Notes: generated by a model from the sequence alone, not told the origin. DNA of 64,000 nucleotides from Sphingorhabdus sp. EL138 (GCF_945862485.1 NZ_CAMAYF010000005.1:1-64000); one strand, 5' to 3'. Counted from the stretch's first letter, positions 36,501-44,859 are shown. Numbers and translations: made by a program.

Positions 36501-36996
36501 CCGCTTCCTCCAGCATCTGACGGCGTTCTTGCGGCTTGGCGGAGATGATCGCGCCAATGCGGCCTTGGCTGACCAAAGCAGGGGAATGCGCCCCCGTTGC
36601 GGCATCGGCGAAGATAAGCGCCACATCCTTGGCGCGCACATCGCGGCCATTGGACCGATAGGCAGAGCCAGCCCCGCGTTCGATCCGGCGGGTGACTTCC
36701 AATTCCTCGTCGCTGTCACTGTCGTCGCTATCGTCGCTGCGTTCGGCCAATATCGTGACTTCTGCGAAATCGCGCGGCGGGCGGGACGCGGTTCCGGCGA
36801 AGATCACATCTTCCATGCCCGCGCCACGCATTGATTTGGCGCTGCTTTCGCCCATCACCCAACGGATGGCTTCCAATAGGTTGGATTTGCCGCAGCCATT
36901 GGGCCCGACAATACCGGTGAGCCCGCTTTCAATCCGGAGTTCCGCAGGCTCAACAAAGCTTTTGAAGCCGACAAGTTTCAGCTTCTTTATCCGCAA
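33583..36996 (-). CDS. smc: Chromosome segregation ATPase SMC
   Basis: A 1137-residue condensin subunit. Walker A is GPNGCGKS at 31-38. Two long Ala/Gln/Glu-rich coiled coils (about 170-500 and 660-950) flank a hinge near 510-640. The C-terminal head has the ABC signature LLSGGEQALTAVAL followed by Walker B CVLDEVDAPLDD. The size is normal for alphaproteobacterial SMC. Kleisin partners scpA and scpB are not in the window. It is followed by the coupled hydrolase and preceded, 52 nt away, by a thioredoxin-fold lipoprotein gene. Confidence 0.96.
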   Translation of the reverse strand: MRIKKLKLVGFKSFVEPAELRIESGLTGIVGPNGCGKSNLLEAIRWVMGESSAKSMRGAGMEDVIFAGTASRPPRDFAEVTILAERSDDSDDSDSDEELEVTRRIERGAGSAYRSNGRDVRAKDVALIFADAATGAHSPALVSQGRIGAIISAKPQERRQMLEEAAGISGLHVRRKDAEQKLRAAESNLARLATILADMDARAGQLRRQAKQAERYRTLTKDILQAEARLIFVRWREAKAAADVARAEANTAAKAVEDASVAQRVLTEKQQEAVRQLADARALAMAARDAASELSNKLVQLTGEHERIIQRQSDLAAQAARMADDGAREGRLTHDAADALARLQAESVKLADQIKAQEEERPALLRTAENAERQARESEIALANASAEQARADAELRVADAALAAATTHAGRAEQICARIANERDDLGDEAEYAAAKNQADADVQKLQTQLQAESNAHEAAEAQRAAFISARDLAQVAIASAKAELAALLTEQSALQRSLTKGQGNKAIDRISVKPGYERALAAALGDDADASIGGETGRRWLGGTAALGTVADTALIHFVNAPAELAARLSMVRVADTDDGQALVPGERLVTLAGGLRRWDGFATDGDGATIAEQLVRANRLAELNALIAPAQAALDAQAQSLLQMTDQIEAAQDAVRKATAARVATEGQLRQALRAVDQAEDAWTHLKSAKAALGDRMATAAQDLAEAQAERIAAETARDALPDGSHHADLVQNLTAAHEATRDLLARNQADLSALEQRIAQSRERRAVAMAEIRSWQERAGEAERRIAEMNTRSADIATEQAENAGKPEILARDMANLRADKEQLAEKLAGLQAAETAHETNLRALESELSAAAERLSVAREARAGAEARAENQEQRRVEMGRISGERFECPPPVLPEKLNFDEDAMDDAGVESSRLDRLQNERERIGPVNLIAADELAELEMQQGSGLAESEELTLAINRLRGSIGSLNREGRARMLTAFEAVDGHFRRLFSTLFNGGQAHLALIDSDDPLEAGLEIFAQPPGKKLQSLTLLSGGEQALTAVALIFGLFLTNPAPICVLDEVDAPLDDANIERFCDLLDAMTQETETRYLIVTHNAVTMSRMHRLFGVTMIEQGISRLVSVDLGGAEQLLAAE

Positions 36997-37048
36997 GGGG
37001 TGAGCTCCATTGCGGCTAAAGCGATGTCATGCCCCCCCTGCGCCATAT

Positions 37049-37786
37049 TTAGCGGGCGCCGGCCTCGACCAGCTTGCTCTTCACCTGCACCCATGAACTG
37101 GCGTCCAACTTCGCGCCGTTCAGCAAGAAGAATGGCGTACCAGCCACTTCATCTTCCTTCGTCCCGCGCTCCGTGGTTTTGATCAGCGCGTCAATCGCGG
37201 CCTTATCCGACAAGCACGCTTTGGCTTGGTCTTCGCTAATGCCGCGTGATTTCACAAATTCGATCAAGCCCATTTTGGTGCCGAGCAAAGTGGCGATCTG
37301 TTCCGGCGACATTTTCTGCATCGCTTGCTGATCCGCCTCAGTCACCGTGCTGATTTTGCCAAGCCATGAAGCCTGCTCGGCATAGAGTTGGTCGGTGAGC
37401 GGGAAGAAGGCTTCAGGGCCGCTGCATTGCGCCAAAAGGAAGCCGGGAACGTCCTGAATACCGTGGACGAGGAATGGACGGAATTCCATCGAGACGGTGC
37501 CGTCATTAACCAGCTTGTGCAATTCCTCGGTCGACTGCACCGAAAATTGCGCACAGCCGGGGCAGGTAATGGCGCCATATTCGACCAGCTTCAATTTTGC
37601 ATTGGGGTTGCCCATTTGGTAGCCACCAAATTCGGTCTTAGTGACAACATCGACCCACGCCTTATCGGCAGGGGCGGCAACCTTGGCCAGCGGTTCACCC
37701 TTTGGGGCGCCAGCGGTATCTGCACCACCGCAAGCGGCGAGTGCCATGGCGGCGGCAGTAGTCAAAATGAATGTCTTGATACGCAT
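37049..37786 (-). CDS. DsbA-like thioredoxin-fold lipoprotein (CPGC)
   Basis: A 245-residue protein with a lipoprotein signal (MALAACGG, cysteine near 19) and a DsbA-type thioredoxin fold (Thioredoxin_4 type). The redox motif CPGC follows VEYGAITC at about 75. The cis-proline loop is VAGTPFFLLNG. It would act on periplasmic thiols while membrane-anchored. An AAGGAT ribosome-binding site precedes the ATG. It lies 28 nt downstream of a second thioredoxin-fold gene with a different active site, and both precede smc on the same strand. Confidence 0.9.
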   Translation of the reverse strand: MRIKTFILTTAAAMALAACGGADTAGAPKGEPLAKVAAPADKAWVDVVTKTEFGGYQMGNPNAKLKLVEYGAITCPGCAQFSVQSTEELHKLVNDGTVSMEFRPFLVHGIQDVPGFLLAQCSGPEAFFPLTDQLYAEQASWLGKISTVTEADQQAMQKMSPEQIATLLGTKMGLIEFVKSRGISEDQAKACLSDKAAIDALIKTTERGTKEDEVAGTPFFLLNGAKLDASSWVQVKSKLVEAGAR

Positions 37787-37814
37787 GTGATATCCTTCTG
37801 TCTGGTATCTCGGT

Positions 37815-38498
37815 TTACTTCATTGCCGCCTGTAATTCAGCAATGTTATGAATATGGTCCTGCAAAACGCCATTGACCAAAAATGCAGGCGTACCGCGCA
37901 CACCCAGCCTGGATCCTGAGTCGGTCATGCCAATAATGGCATTAAATGCCGGCTTGTTGGCCAAGCAGGTCTTTGCCTGTGCTGGTGTGATCCCGCGTTG
38001 TTGCATGATGGGACCAAGACCGATTTCGTCAAAGGTGCCAATCATGAATCCAGTATAATCTTCGGCTTTTAATTTATCGCGTGTGGCCGCGCTAATAATT
38101 TTGGCCTTTCCTGACCAGATGCCTTGAGTTGCGAACAAATGCCTTTGGTTACCGAAAAACTTTGCCTTGCCACCGCACCGCGCCAGCATGGCAGCAGTCA
38201 GATCCAAGGGATTAAGCACCATGTTGCGAATTTCGAGGCTCGCCTTGCCGGTGGCTACAAACCGCGCTTTGAACGCAGGTGCTTCCTGCATTTCAAAATC
38301 CGCGCAATGTCCGCAGGTGTAGCTTAGATATTCGACCACTTTGTTTGGCGCAGCAGGGTTGCCCAGAATATGCGCGCCCTTGTCCGTGACCGTCACCGTT
38401 GATAGCCATTTGTTCGGCGCGGGCGCTGCAGATAAGCCAGCGGACAACGCCGCAACACCGACCAAAACTGCGCCCAGATATTTTTTCATATGCGACAT
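37815..38498 (-). CDS. DsbA-like periplasmic thiol oxidoreductase (CGHC)
   Basis: A 227-residue exported protein with a cleavable signal (GAVLVGVAALSAGLSAAPA) and a thioredoxin fold. The active site is CGHC (LSYTCGHCADFEM), the motif of protein disulfide isomerases. The cis-proline loop is VRGTPAFLVNG. The ATG at 38498 is used, with AAGG upstream; ATG 38489 is an alternative and the open frame extends to 38546. It follows the DUF721 gene by 44 nt and precedes the CPGC paralogue. Confidence 0.9.
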   Translation of the reverse strand: MSHMKKYLGAVLVGVAALSAGLSAAPAPNKWLSTVTVTDKGAHILGNPAAPNKVVEYLSYTCGHCADFEMQEAPAFKARFVATGKASLEIRNMVLNPLDLTAAMLARCGGKAKFFGNQRHLFATQGIWSGKAKIISAATRDKLKAEDYTGFMIGTFDEIGLGPIMQQRGITPAQAKTCLANKPAFNAIIGMTDSGSRLGVRGTPAFLVNGVLQDHIHNIAELQAAMK

Positions 38499-38542
38499 AC
38501 GGATGGACCTTATCCTTCGAATTTCATCTTGCGCATCTGGTA

Positions 38543-39106
38543 TCACTTGCCGTCTTTGGCAAGGCTTTTTGCGAGGCTTTCGAGGACGGCAAAAAGCTCT
38601 GGATCGCCAATTTCACGCAAGGATTCGCCCAATTCCATCGGCACGGGCTTTAACATCGGCGCGGCGGTTGGTGGACGCAGCTTTGGCTTGGCGACCGGGC
38701 CTTGGCGGACTTTAACCCGCGCGACCGCCCCATATCCAAAAAACCGGTTTACGCGCTCAATGATTTCCGGAAGCACATGCTGAATCATCGTGGCATGGGC
38801 ACCCTCCACGGTCAGTTCCAGCGTGCCATCGGATTTCTTGCCAATTGGAAAGCGAATAGCCTCCGGCGCGGACACAGCGGCATAGCGCGCGCCGACGATT
38901 TCGTCCCAGCGGCTGACGACAGAGCTTTGCACAAAACCGAATTTCCGGAACGCGGCACGGCCGATATCGGGCATTAATGACGATACAGACTTCGCCTCAC
39001 CACCGCGTGGACGCTGATATGTTTTGGGCGCCAGGGCCTTTTTGGTGCCTTTTGGCGGTGGTGGTGACTTGCCTTTATCCATCCCCTCATCCATGCCATT
39101 TTTCAT
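38543..39106 (-). CDS. DUF721/DciA-like protein
   Basis: A 187-residue protein with a Lys/Pro-rich N terminus (to about 40) and a DUF721 domain (LMPDIGRAAFRKFGFVQSSVVSRWDEIVG, then LELTVEGAHATMIQHVLPEIIERVNRFFGY). DUF721 proteins include DciA, which helps load the replicative helicase. The start is uncertain: ATG 39106 overlaps the mutY ATG on the other strand within CATG, and ATGs at 39094 and 39082 are in frame. A role with helicase loading is a family inference. Confidence 0.82.
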   Translation of the reverse strand: MKNGMDEGMDKGKSPPPPKGTKKALAPKTYQRPRGGEAKSVSSLMPDIGRAAFRKFGFVQSSVVSRWDEIVGARYAAVSAPEAIRFPIGKKSDGTLELTVEGAHATMIQHVLPEIIERVNRFFGYGAVARVKVRQGPVAKPKLRPPTAAPMLKPVPMELGESLREIGDPELFAVLESLAKSLAKDGK

Positions 39107-40181
39107 GCCAGCCGTCCAACATGCCATCGATAAATCTGGGGATATCGCGCAGGCCTTGCTTGCGCATTATGACCTGCATGCGCGGACGCTGCCTTGGCGC
39201 ACACCGCCGGGGCAAGGCTTTGCCGACCCTTATCATGTCTGGTTGTCGGAGATCATGCTTCAGCAGACGACCGTTGCGGCGGTGGGGGCTTATTTCCACA
39301 AATTCACCCAAATCTGGCCCGACTTTGCGGCGCTGGCGGTGGCGGATGACGCCGATGTCATGGCGGCATGGGCGGGCCTTGGCTATTATGCCCGCGCACG
39401 CAATTTGTTAAAATGCGCGCGCGTGGTCGTGGCGGATCATGCAGGTCGGTTACCGGAAACCGAGGCGGCGTTGCTGAAGTTGCCGGGTATTGGCCCTTAT
39501 ACCGCCGCCGCCATAGCCGCGATTGCGTTCGGGCAAAGGGCCGTCGTTGTCGATGCCAATGTCGAACGCGTCGTGTCGCGTTTGTTTGCGATTGCGACGC
39601 CCTTGCCGCAGTCAAAGCCGCTTATTCGGGATGCAATGGACAGCATTACGCCCAAGGCCCGCGCTGGCGACTTTGCGCAGGCGATGATGGATTTAGGGGC
39701 GGGCCTATGTTCAGTGCGTGCGCCCTCTTGTCTGCTTTGCCCGCTTGCCTTTGCCTGCGATGCCAAGCGTCTTGGTAATCCGGAAATCTATCCCGCCAAA
39801 ACGCCAAAGGCCGCCAAGCCACAGCGCACAGGTACCGTCTATTGGATCGAACGGGATGGACATGTTTGGCTGGTGCGCCGTGACAACAAAGGCCTTTTGG
39901 CGGGTATGCGCGCTTTGCCCGATGACCAATGGACAGCCCGATTGGATGGCTATAAGACGCCGCCGGTGCCTGCCAAATGGCGAACATTGCCCCGCCAAGT
40001 GTCGCATGTTTTTACCCATTTTTCGCTTCTGCTCGACATTGCCGTTACGGCATGGCCAGCGGGGGCGGATGACCCCAATATAGGTGAATGGTGGCCACTA
40101 AAATCGCTCGACAAGGCTGGTCTGCCGACCCTATTCAGAAAAGCAGCAGAGGCGGCAATGCAGGCAGGAGAGAGAGTATGA
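39105..40181 (+). CDS. mutY: A/G-specific adenine DNA glycosylase
   Basis: A 358-residue glycosylase that removes adenine opposite 8-oxoguanine, completing the GO repair pair with mutM. Catalytic E49 lies in WLSEIMLQQT and D150 in VVDANVERV, after the helix-hairpin-helix LPGIGPYTA. The [4Fe-4S] cysteines are C202, C209, C212 and C218. The C-terminal MutT-like 8-oxoG recognition domain starts near 240 (TGTVYWIERDGHVWLVRR). The ATG at 39105 has no ribosome-binding site and overlaps the divergent DUF721 start; ATG 39093 is an alternative. Confidence 0.95.
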   Translation: MPAVQHAIDKSGDIAQALLAHYDLHARTLPWRTPPGQGFADPYHVWLSEIMLQQTTVAAVGAYFHKFTQIWPDFAALAVADDADVMAAWAGLGYYARARNLLKCARVVVADHAGRLPETEAALLKLPGIGPYTAAAIAAIAFGQRAVVVDANVERVVSRLFAIATPLPQSKPLIRDAMDSITPKARAGDFAQAMMDLGAGLCSVRAPSCLLCPLAFACDAKRLGNPEIYPAKTPKAAKPQRTGTVYWIERDGHVWLVRRDNKGLLAGMRALPDDQWTARLDGYKTPPVPAKWRTLPRQVSHVFTHFSLLLDIAVTAWPAGADDPNIGEWWPLKSLDKAGLPTLFRKAAEAAMQAGERV

Positions 40182-41479
40182 AAATGCGGGATAGAGAACA
40201 GGCGATGATTGGTCGGCGCGGGTTTTTGGCATGGGGTGGCCAATTGGCAGCTATGGGTGCTATGGGCGCATTGGCACCGGCGCGGGCTTGGGCACAGGCG
40301 GCCGATTTATATCCGACCATCCGGACGCAGTTTCAAAGCTATGTCTCTTCGGGCAAACTGACCGGTGTTCTCGCCACCATTGGACGCGCGGCCGGAATGC
40401 CCGATGTTGTCGCCGTTGGTACACAAGGGCTGGGCGAAACGACGCCTGTGAATATCGACACATTGTGGCGCATTTATTCGATGACAAAGCCTGTGACCGG
40501 CATTGCTGCGATGATCCTTGTGGACGAAGGCAAGATGAAGCTCGATCAGCCAATTGCCGATTTCCTACCGGAATTTGCGAATATGACCGTGCTGACTGAC
40601 CCGGACAAAAGCCTCGATGCGGTGCCAGCCAAGACCCAGATTACATTGCGGCATTTGCTGACTCATACTGCCGGTCTGGGCTACTCGATTGTCACCAAGG
40701 GACCGTTGCTGCAGGCCTATCTGGAAAATGGTATCACGCCGGGCATCGTTAGCCGCTTTCCTATTCCCGGTCAGCCTACAAGCACACCGACCCCTGATCT
40801 CAAGACATTTGCCGAACGGCTGGCGAAGCAGCCATTGATTGCCGAGCCTGGCACAAAATGGAGCTATTCGATCTCGCTCGATTTGCTTGGCCGCGTGATT
40901 GAAGTCGCGAGCGGCATGGATTTTGAAGCTTTTCTCAAAACCCGCATTTTTGAACCGTTGAAAATGAACAGCAGCTATTTCCAAGTGCCCAAGTCGGAAA
41001 TCAAGCGCTTCGTATCCAATTACGCGCCTGTGAATGGCGTGTTGTTCCCAATCGATCCTGCTTCGACCAGCATTTACCTCGACAAACCACCCTTTGCCTT
41101 TGGCGGCGCGGGCATGGTGACGTCCGCGCGTGATTATGACCGTTTCCTCAACATGTTGGCCAATCATGGTGAATTGGATGGCGTTCGTGTCATGTCAACG
41201 GCGACAGCAAAGCTCGCCATGTCCGACTTGCTGCCCTCCGGTGTTTCCACCGCCGGCACTTTTGCCGACGGTGCTGGCTTTGGCGCGGGTGGCCGGGTTG
41301 GCAAAGGCGTGAATGCAGGCGTGTTCGGCTGGGGCGGTGCGGCGGGCACGGTGGCTTTTGTCGATCCAAGAAGCAAATTGCGCGCCGTCTGCATGGCGCA
41401 ATATATGCCAAGTAATGTCTATCCGATTCACGCGGATTTCGCCAAATGGGTCCTGAAGGACCTAGGCTTGCCAGCTTGA
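40178..41479 (+). CDS. Tat-exported serine beta-lactamase-fold hydrolase
   Basis: A 433-residue class C beta-lactamase/esterase-type hydrolase. The N terminus has a twin-arginine signal, RRGFLAWGG with R13-R14, ending at AWA-Q near 40. The catalytic S101-M-T-K104 is the SxxK motif. KWSYSISLDLLG supplies the tyrosine of the YxN-type second motif, and a late AGVFGWGGAAGT gives the third. Substrates range from esters to peptides, so antibiotic resistance should not be assumed. The ATG at 40178 follows AGGAG and overlaps the mutY stop as ATGA. Confidence 0.9.
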   Translation: MKMRDREQAMIGRRGFLAWGGQLAAMGAMGALAPARAWAQAADLYPTIRTQFQSYVSSGKLTGVLATIGRAAGMPDVVAVGTQGLGETTPVNIDTLWRIYSMTKPVTGIAAMILVDEGKMKLDQPIADFLPEFANMTVLTDPDKSLDAVPAKTQITLRHLLTHTAGLGYSIVTKGPLLQAYLENGITPGIVSRFPIPGQPTSTPTPDLKTFAERLAKQPLIAEPGTKWSYSISLDLLGRVIEVASGMDFEAFLKTRIFEPLKMNSSYFQVPKSEIKRFVSNYAPVNGVLFPIDPASTSIYLDKPPFAFGGAGMVTSARDYDRFLNMLANHGELDGVRVMSTATAKLAMSDLLPSGVSTAGTFADGAGFGAGGRVGKGVNAGVFGWGGAAGTVAFVDPRSKLRAVCMAQYMPSNVYPIHADFAKWVLKDLGLPA

Positions 41480-41483
41480 TCCT

Positions 41484-42353
41484 ATGATGAATCCAGGTTT
41501 TACGGGCTCACCGCTCGACCGTGCGGACCGCGTCCGCAATGATCCAGAGGCTTATGACGCGCTGCTGGGCGACTGGCGCGCGCGGGTGCTGGGCCTTCAC
41601 GGGCTTGATCCGCGCGTCACCGATGCAGGCGAATTGCACTGGCATTCTTTGGCGGAGCTTGAGGGGTCGGAGGAGCTTATCTTACTAGGGCTCTCCGACG
41701 GTAAGCCGCATTTCGTGGCCGTGGTCGATGCAACGGGCGATGCGTTTCGCTCGCCTGCTATCTGGCGTGCCTTGTCGACGCTGCCTGCGGGGGATGCCGC
41801 GATTTACGGCACGGCGCGTAGCTTGATTGAATGGCATAATGGCCATCGTTTCTGCGGACGCTGCGGTGCGGCGACGGTGTTGTTCCGGGCAGGCTGGGGC
41901 CGCAAATGTGGCAATTGCCAAAAAGAACATTTCCCGCGCACCGACCCTGTGGTCATCATGCTCGCCGAATTTGAAGGCAAGGCGCTGGTCGGACGGCAAT
42001 CCCGCTTTCCGCCTGGCAATTATTCGGCGCTGGCGGGCTTTTTGGAACCAGGTGAATGCATTGAAGAGGCGGTGCGCCGCGAAATTCATGAAGAAGCCGG
42101 TGTGACCTGTGGCGCGGTGCGTTATGTCACCAGCCAGCCTTGGCCCTTTGGTGGATCGCAATTGATGATTGCGTGCACGGCCGATGCTTTGGACAACGCA
42201 CTCACGCTCGACACCGACGAGATTGAAGATGCTATATGGGTAACAAAACAAGAGGCGATGGCAGCTTTGGCCGGTGACGCCGACCGTCGCTTCAACGCGC
42301 CGCCACCCTTTGCGATCGCGCATAGCCTTTTGCGCCATTGGGCATCGCAATGA
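41484..42353 (+). CDS. nudC: NADH pyrophosphatase (NudC-type Nudix hydrolase)
   Basis: A 289-residue Nudix enzyme that cleaves NAD(H) and can remove NAD caps from RNA. A zinc ribbon (CGRCG...CGNC, about 126-146) precedes the Nudix box GFLEPGECIEEAVRREIHEEAG. The NudC-specific SQPWPFGGSQLM follows, which distinguishes it from other Nudix proteins. It follows the serine hydrolase gene by 4 nt, and its stop overlaps the next start as ATGA. Confidence 0.95.
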   Translation: MMNPGFTGSPLDRADRVRNDPEAYDALLGDWRARVLGLHGLDPRVTDAGELHWHSLAELEGSEELILLGLSDGKPHFVAVVDATGDAFRSPAIWRALSTLPAGDAAIYGTARSLIEWHNGHRFCGRCGAATVLFRAGWGRKCGNCQKEHFPRTDPVVIMLAEFEGKALVGRQSRFPPGNYSALAGFLEPGECIEEAVRREIHEEAGVTCGAVRYVTSQPWPFGGSQLMIACTADALDNALTLDTDEIEDAIWVTKQEAMAALAGDADRRFNAPPPFAIAHSLLRHWASQ

Positions 42354-43024
42354 AGACTGACGCGGTGCCGTTGCGTATCGATATCGTGTCCGACGTGGTG
42401 TGCCCATGGTGCATCATTGGCCTGAAACAGGTGGAGAAAGCGCTGACGCTTGTTGGTCAAGATATTGCCGCCGAAACCTATTGGCATCCGTTCGAACTCA
42501 ACCCGAACATGCCACCCGAAGGCGAAGATACCGCAGAGCATATCGCGCGCAAATATGGCAGCACGCCCGAACAAAGCCGCGCGAACCGGAGCAGGCTGTC
42601 GGACATCGGCAACAATGTCGGCTTCGCGTTTAATTATGGCGAAGGCATGCGCATTTATAACACGTTCAACGCGCATAAATTGCTGACCATTTTTGGCAGT
42701 GAACGCGGATGGCGCGCGCAGACAGAGCTAAAAATGGCGCTATTTACGGCCTATTTTCAGGACCGCCGCGATGTGAGCGATACCGACGTCTTGTGCGACA
42801 TTGCCGCAGCGCAAGGCATGGACCGCGCCGTGGCTTTGGCATGGATGAACGACGCTGCGCTAACGGCCAGTGTCCGAGCAGAAATGGCGCATTGGACCGA
42901 CCAAAATATCACTGGCGTTCCGGCGATCATCTTCGATCAAAAATATATGGTCCCCGGCGCGCAAAGTGCGGAGACATTTGCCGATGTGATTAACAAGGTC
43001 TTGACGAAACGCGCGGCGGCCTAA
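42350..43024 (+). CDS. FrnE-like DsbA-family oxidoreductase
   Basis: A 224-residue cytoplasmic thioredoxin-fold protein of the FrnE/DsbA group, with no signal peptide. The redox motif CPWC is C18-P-W-C21 (DVVCPWCIIG). The cis-proline loop is ITGVPAIIFD, and the MVPGAQ end is typical of FrnE-like proteins. The ATG at 42350 forms the ATGA overlap with nudC. Related proteins handle disulfides in oxidative stress or isomerise 2-hydroxychromene-2-carboxylate; the CxxC favours the former. Its stop overlaps the convergent DUF1489 stop within CTAA. Confidence 0.9.
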   Translation: MKTDAVPLRIDIVSDVVCPWCIIGLKQVEKALTLVGQDIAAETYWHPFELNPNMPPEGEDTAEHIARKYGSTPEQSRANRSRLSDIGNNVGFAFNYGEGMRIYNTFNAHKLLTIFGSERGWRAQTELKMALFTAYFQDRRDVSDTDVLCDIAAAQGMDRAVALAWMNDAALTASVRAEMAHWTDQNITGVPAIIFDQKYMVPGAQSAETFADVINKVLTKRAAA

Positions 43025-43425
43025 ACAAGTCCCATTTTCATCAGTTCATTAAGCATCTTCGGCGACATTTCGTCGCGGCCGTCGGTTTCGACCGAATCGA
43101 GATCAGGCGGGGCGTTGGCTTCTTCGAGATAGCGCCAGCCTTGATGCGCGCGCTTGGGGGTGGAGCGGACGGCGATGAGCTGGGGTCGAATGCGGATCCA
43201 ATGCCGGCCAGCGCCATTTTCCATGAAGCCGATGATCGGGCTTCTGCCGATGATCGTATGCGTGTGTATCCAATAAAGCGAACCGCCCGCCATTTCTGCA
43301 ACCCGCTTGGGCAAGTAACGCGTGGTTAAGCGGACTTCGCCGTCTTGGGCATAAGCCGCAAGGCGCTCGCGCAAATGCTGCGGGCTTTCCGCGCCAAAGG
43401 CGATTTTGGTCATGTTCAATGGCAT
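43021..43425 (-). CDS. DUF1489 family protein
   Basis: A 134-residue protein matching DUF1489, a family I know mainly from alphaproteobacteria and whose members begin MPLNL-like (here MPLNMTKIAFGAES). Other family-like parts are RYLPKRVAEMAGGSLYWI and GFMENGAGRHWIRI. No enzymatic motif or membrane segment is evident and the function is unknown. It lies 24 nt downstream of mgtE on the same strand. Confidence 0.85.
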   Translation of the reverse strand: MPLNMTKIAFGAESPQHLRERLAAYAQDGEVRLTTRYLPKRVAEMAGGSLYWIHTHTIIGRSPIIGFMENGAGRHWIRIRPQLIAVRSTPKRAHQGWRYLEEANAPPDLDSVETDGRDEMSPKMLNELMKMGLV

Positions 43426-43449
43426 GGAATTTATTTGGGAACTGTGTGG

Positions 43450-44859
43450 TTAACCGGCAAGGCCGCTGAAGACCGCGAGGCCGAGGAAGATAAGGAAACC
43501 CATCGAATCGGTAATCATCGTGACGAAGATGGAGCTTGAAACTGCGGGGTCTTGATCCAACCGGTCCAGCAGCACCGGAATGGCGACGCCGGACAATCCG
43601 GCCAGTGAAATGTTGCACAATATCGCCGCAGCAATGACAGTTGCCAGCAGCCAGTTGCCAAAAATCAGACCCGCGCCGAGACCTGCAATCACCGCGATCG
43701 TTGCGCCAATGAGCAAGGCGACCCGTATCTCGCGCCAAATCGAGCGCATGGTATTGGATTGGGTCAACTGATTGGTCGCCAGCGCGCGCACCGTCACGGC
43801 CAATGTCTGCGTCCCTGCATTGCCGCCTATCGACGCAACGATGGGCATAAGGACTGCGAGCGCAACCATCGTTTCAATCGCCGCGCCAAATTGGGCAATG
43901 ATGAAGCTTGCGACCATAGCCGTGCCCAAATTGGCAATCAGCCAGCGGACGCGCGCCTTGTAGCTTTCCGAAATGGGCTCGTTAATGTCGCCTTCGCCGG
44001 CACCCGACAGGCGTAAGATATCCTCATCGGCTTCTTCCTGCACAATGTGGACGATGTCATCGGCGGTGATGACGCCCACCAACCGCCCCGAACCATCGAC
44101 AACCGCCGCGGAGATGAGCGCGTATTTCTGGAAGCGTAAGGCGACCTCTTCCTGATCCATATCGACCGGGATGAGCGTCTGTTCATGCATCATGATTTCG
44201 CTGACCGGCACCTTGCGCTGGCTGCGCATGATCCAGCTCAATTTGCATGTGCCAACGGGCTTATGCTGCGGATCGACGACGAAAATTTCCCAGAATTCGG
44301 TGGTCAGGTCCTGATGGTCACGCAGATAATCGATGAGCTGCCCGACGGTCATATGTTCCGGCACCGCGACCAGTTCGCGCTGCATGATACGACCAGCCGA
44401 TTCGTCAGGATAAGACAACGCATCTTCAATGACGGCGCGGTCTTCGGGGTCCAGCTCGGCCAAAACGGCTTGCTGGTCCTCCTCCTCCATATCCTCGATA
44501 ATCGCAACCGCGTCATCGGTATCCAACTGTCCGGCAAGTCCGGCCACTTGGGACGCAGGGAGGGCATCGATAATGTCTTCGCGGACATAGTCGTTGACCT
44601 CGGCCAGCACCTCGGCGCTCATGAGATCGCCTAGGCTGATGGCGAGTAGGCCACGCCGTTCGGATGGCGTCAGTTCGAGAAGGTCAGCAATGTCAGCTTC
44701 GTGCAGCGGTTCAACAAGCCGGTAGACTTCGTCCAGATCGCCTTCGTCCACGGCATCGAGAACGCGGTCGACATAGTCGCGCGTCAGACGATTGTCTTCG
44801 TCCAGCGTTTCCACGATTTCGAGGTCAATACTATCCGGGTTGGCGATGTCGCTGGTCAA
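43450..44859 (-). CDS. mgtE: Magnesium transporter MgtE
   Basis: A 469-residue Mg2+ channel. The N-terminal superhelical MgtE_N domain (about 30-130, LHEADIADLLELTPSERR) is followed by tandem CBS domains (about 140-265) that sense cytoplasmic magnesium. Five C-terminal transmembrane helices (about 300-465) include the pore motif region PIVASIGGNAGTQTLAVTVRALA. Translation starts at TTG (44859) with GGGAGG about 7 nt upstream. No magnesium riboswitch structure is evident in the short leader. Confidence 0.95.
   Translation of the reverse strand: MTSDIANPDSIDLEIVETLDEDNRLTRDYVDRVLDAVDEGDLDEVYRLVEPLHEADIADLLELTPSERRGLLAISLGDLMSAEVLAEVNDYVREDIIDALPASQVAGLAGQLDTDDAVAIIEDMEEEDQQAVLAELDPEDRAVIEDALSYPDESAGRIMQRELVAVPEHMTVGQLIDYLRDHQDLTTEFWEIFVVDPQHKPVGTCKLSWIMRSQRKVPVSEIMMHEQTLIPVDMDQEEVALRFQKYALISAAVVDGSGRLVGVITADDIVHIVQEEADEDILRLSGAGEGDINEPISESYKARVRWLIANLGTAMVASFIIAQFGAAIETMVALAVLMPIVASIGGNAGTQTLAVTVRALATNQLTQSNTMRSIWREIRVALLIGATIAVIAGLGAGLIFGNWLLATVIAAAILCNISLAGLSGVAIPVLLDRLDQDPAVSSSIFVTMITDSMGFLIFLGLAVFSGLAG

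Noticed and set aside
40178-41479. Antibiotic-resistance beta-lactamase
   Set aside because: SxxK alone is shared with many esterases and peptidases; there is no AmpR-type regulator or other resistance context.
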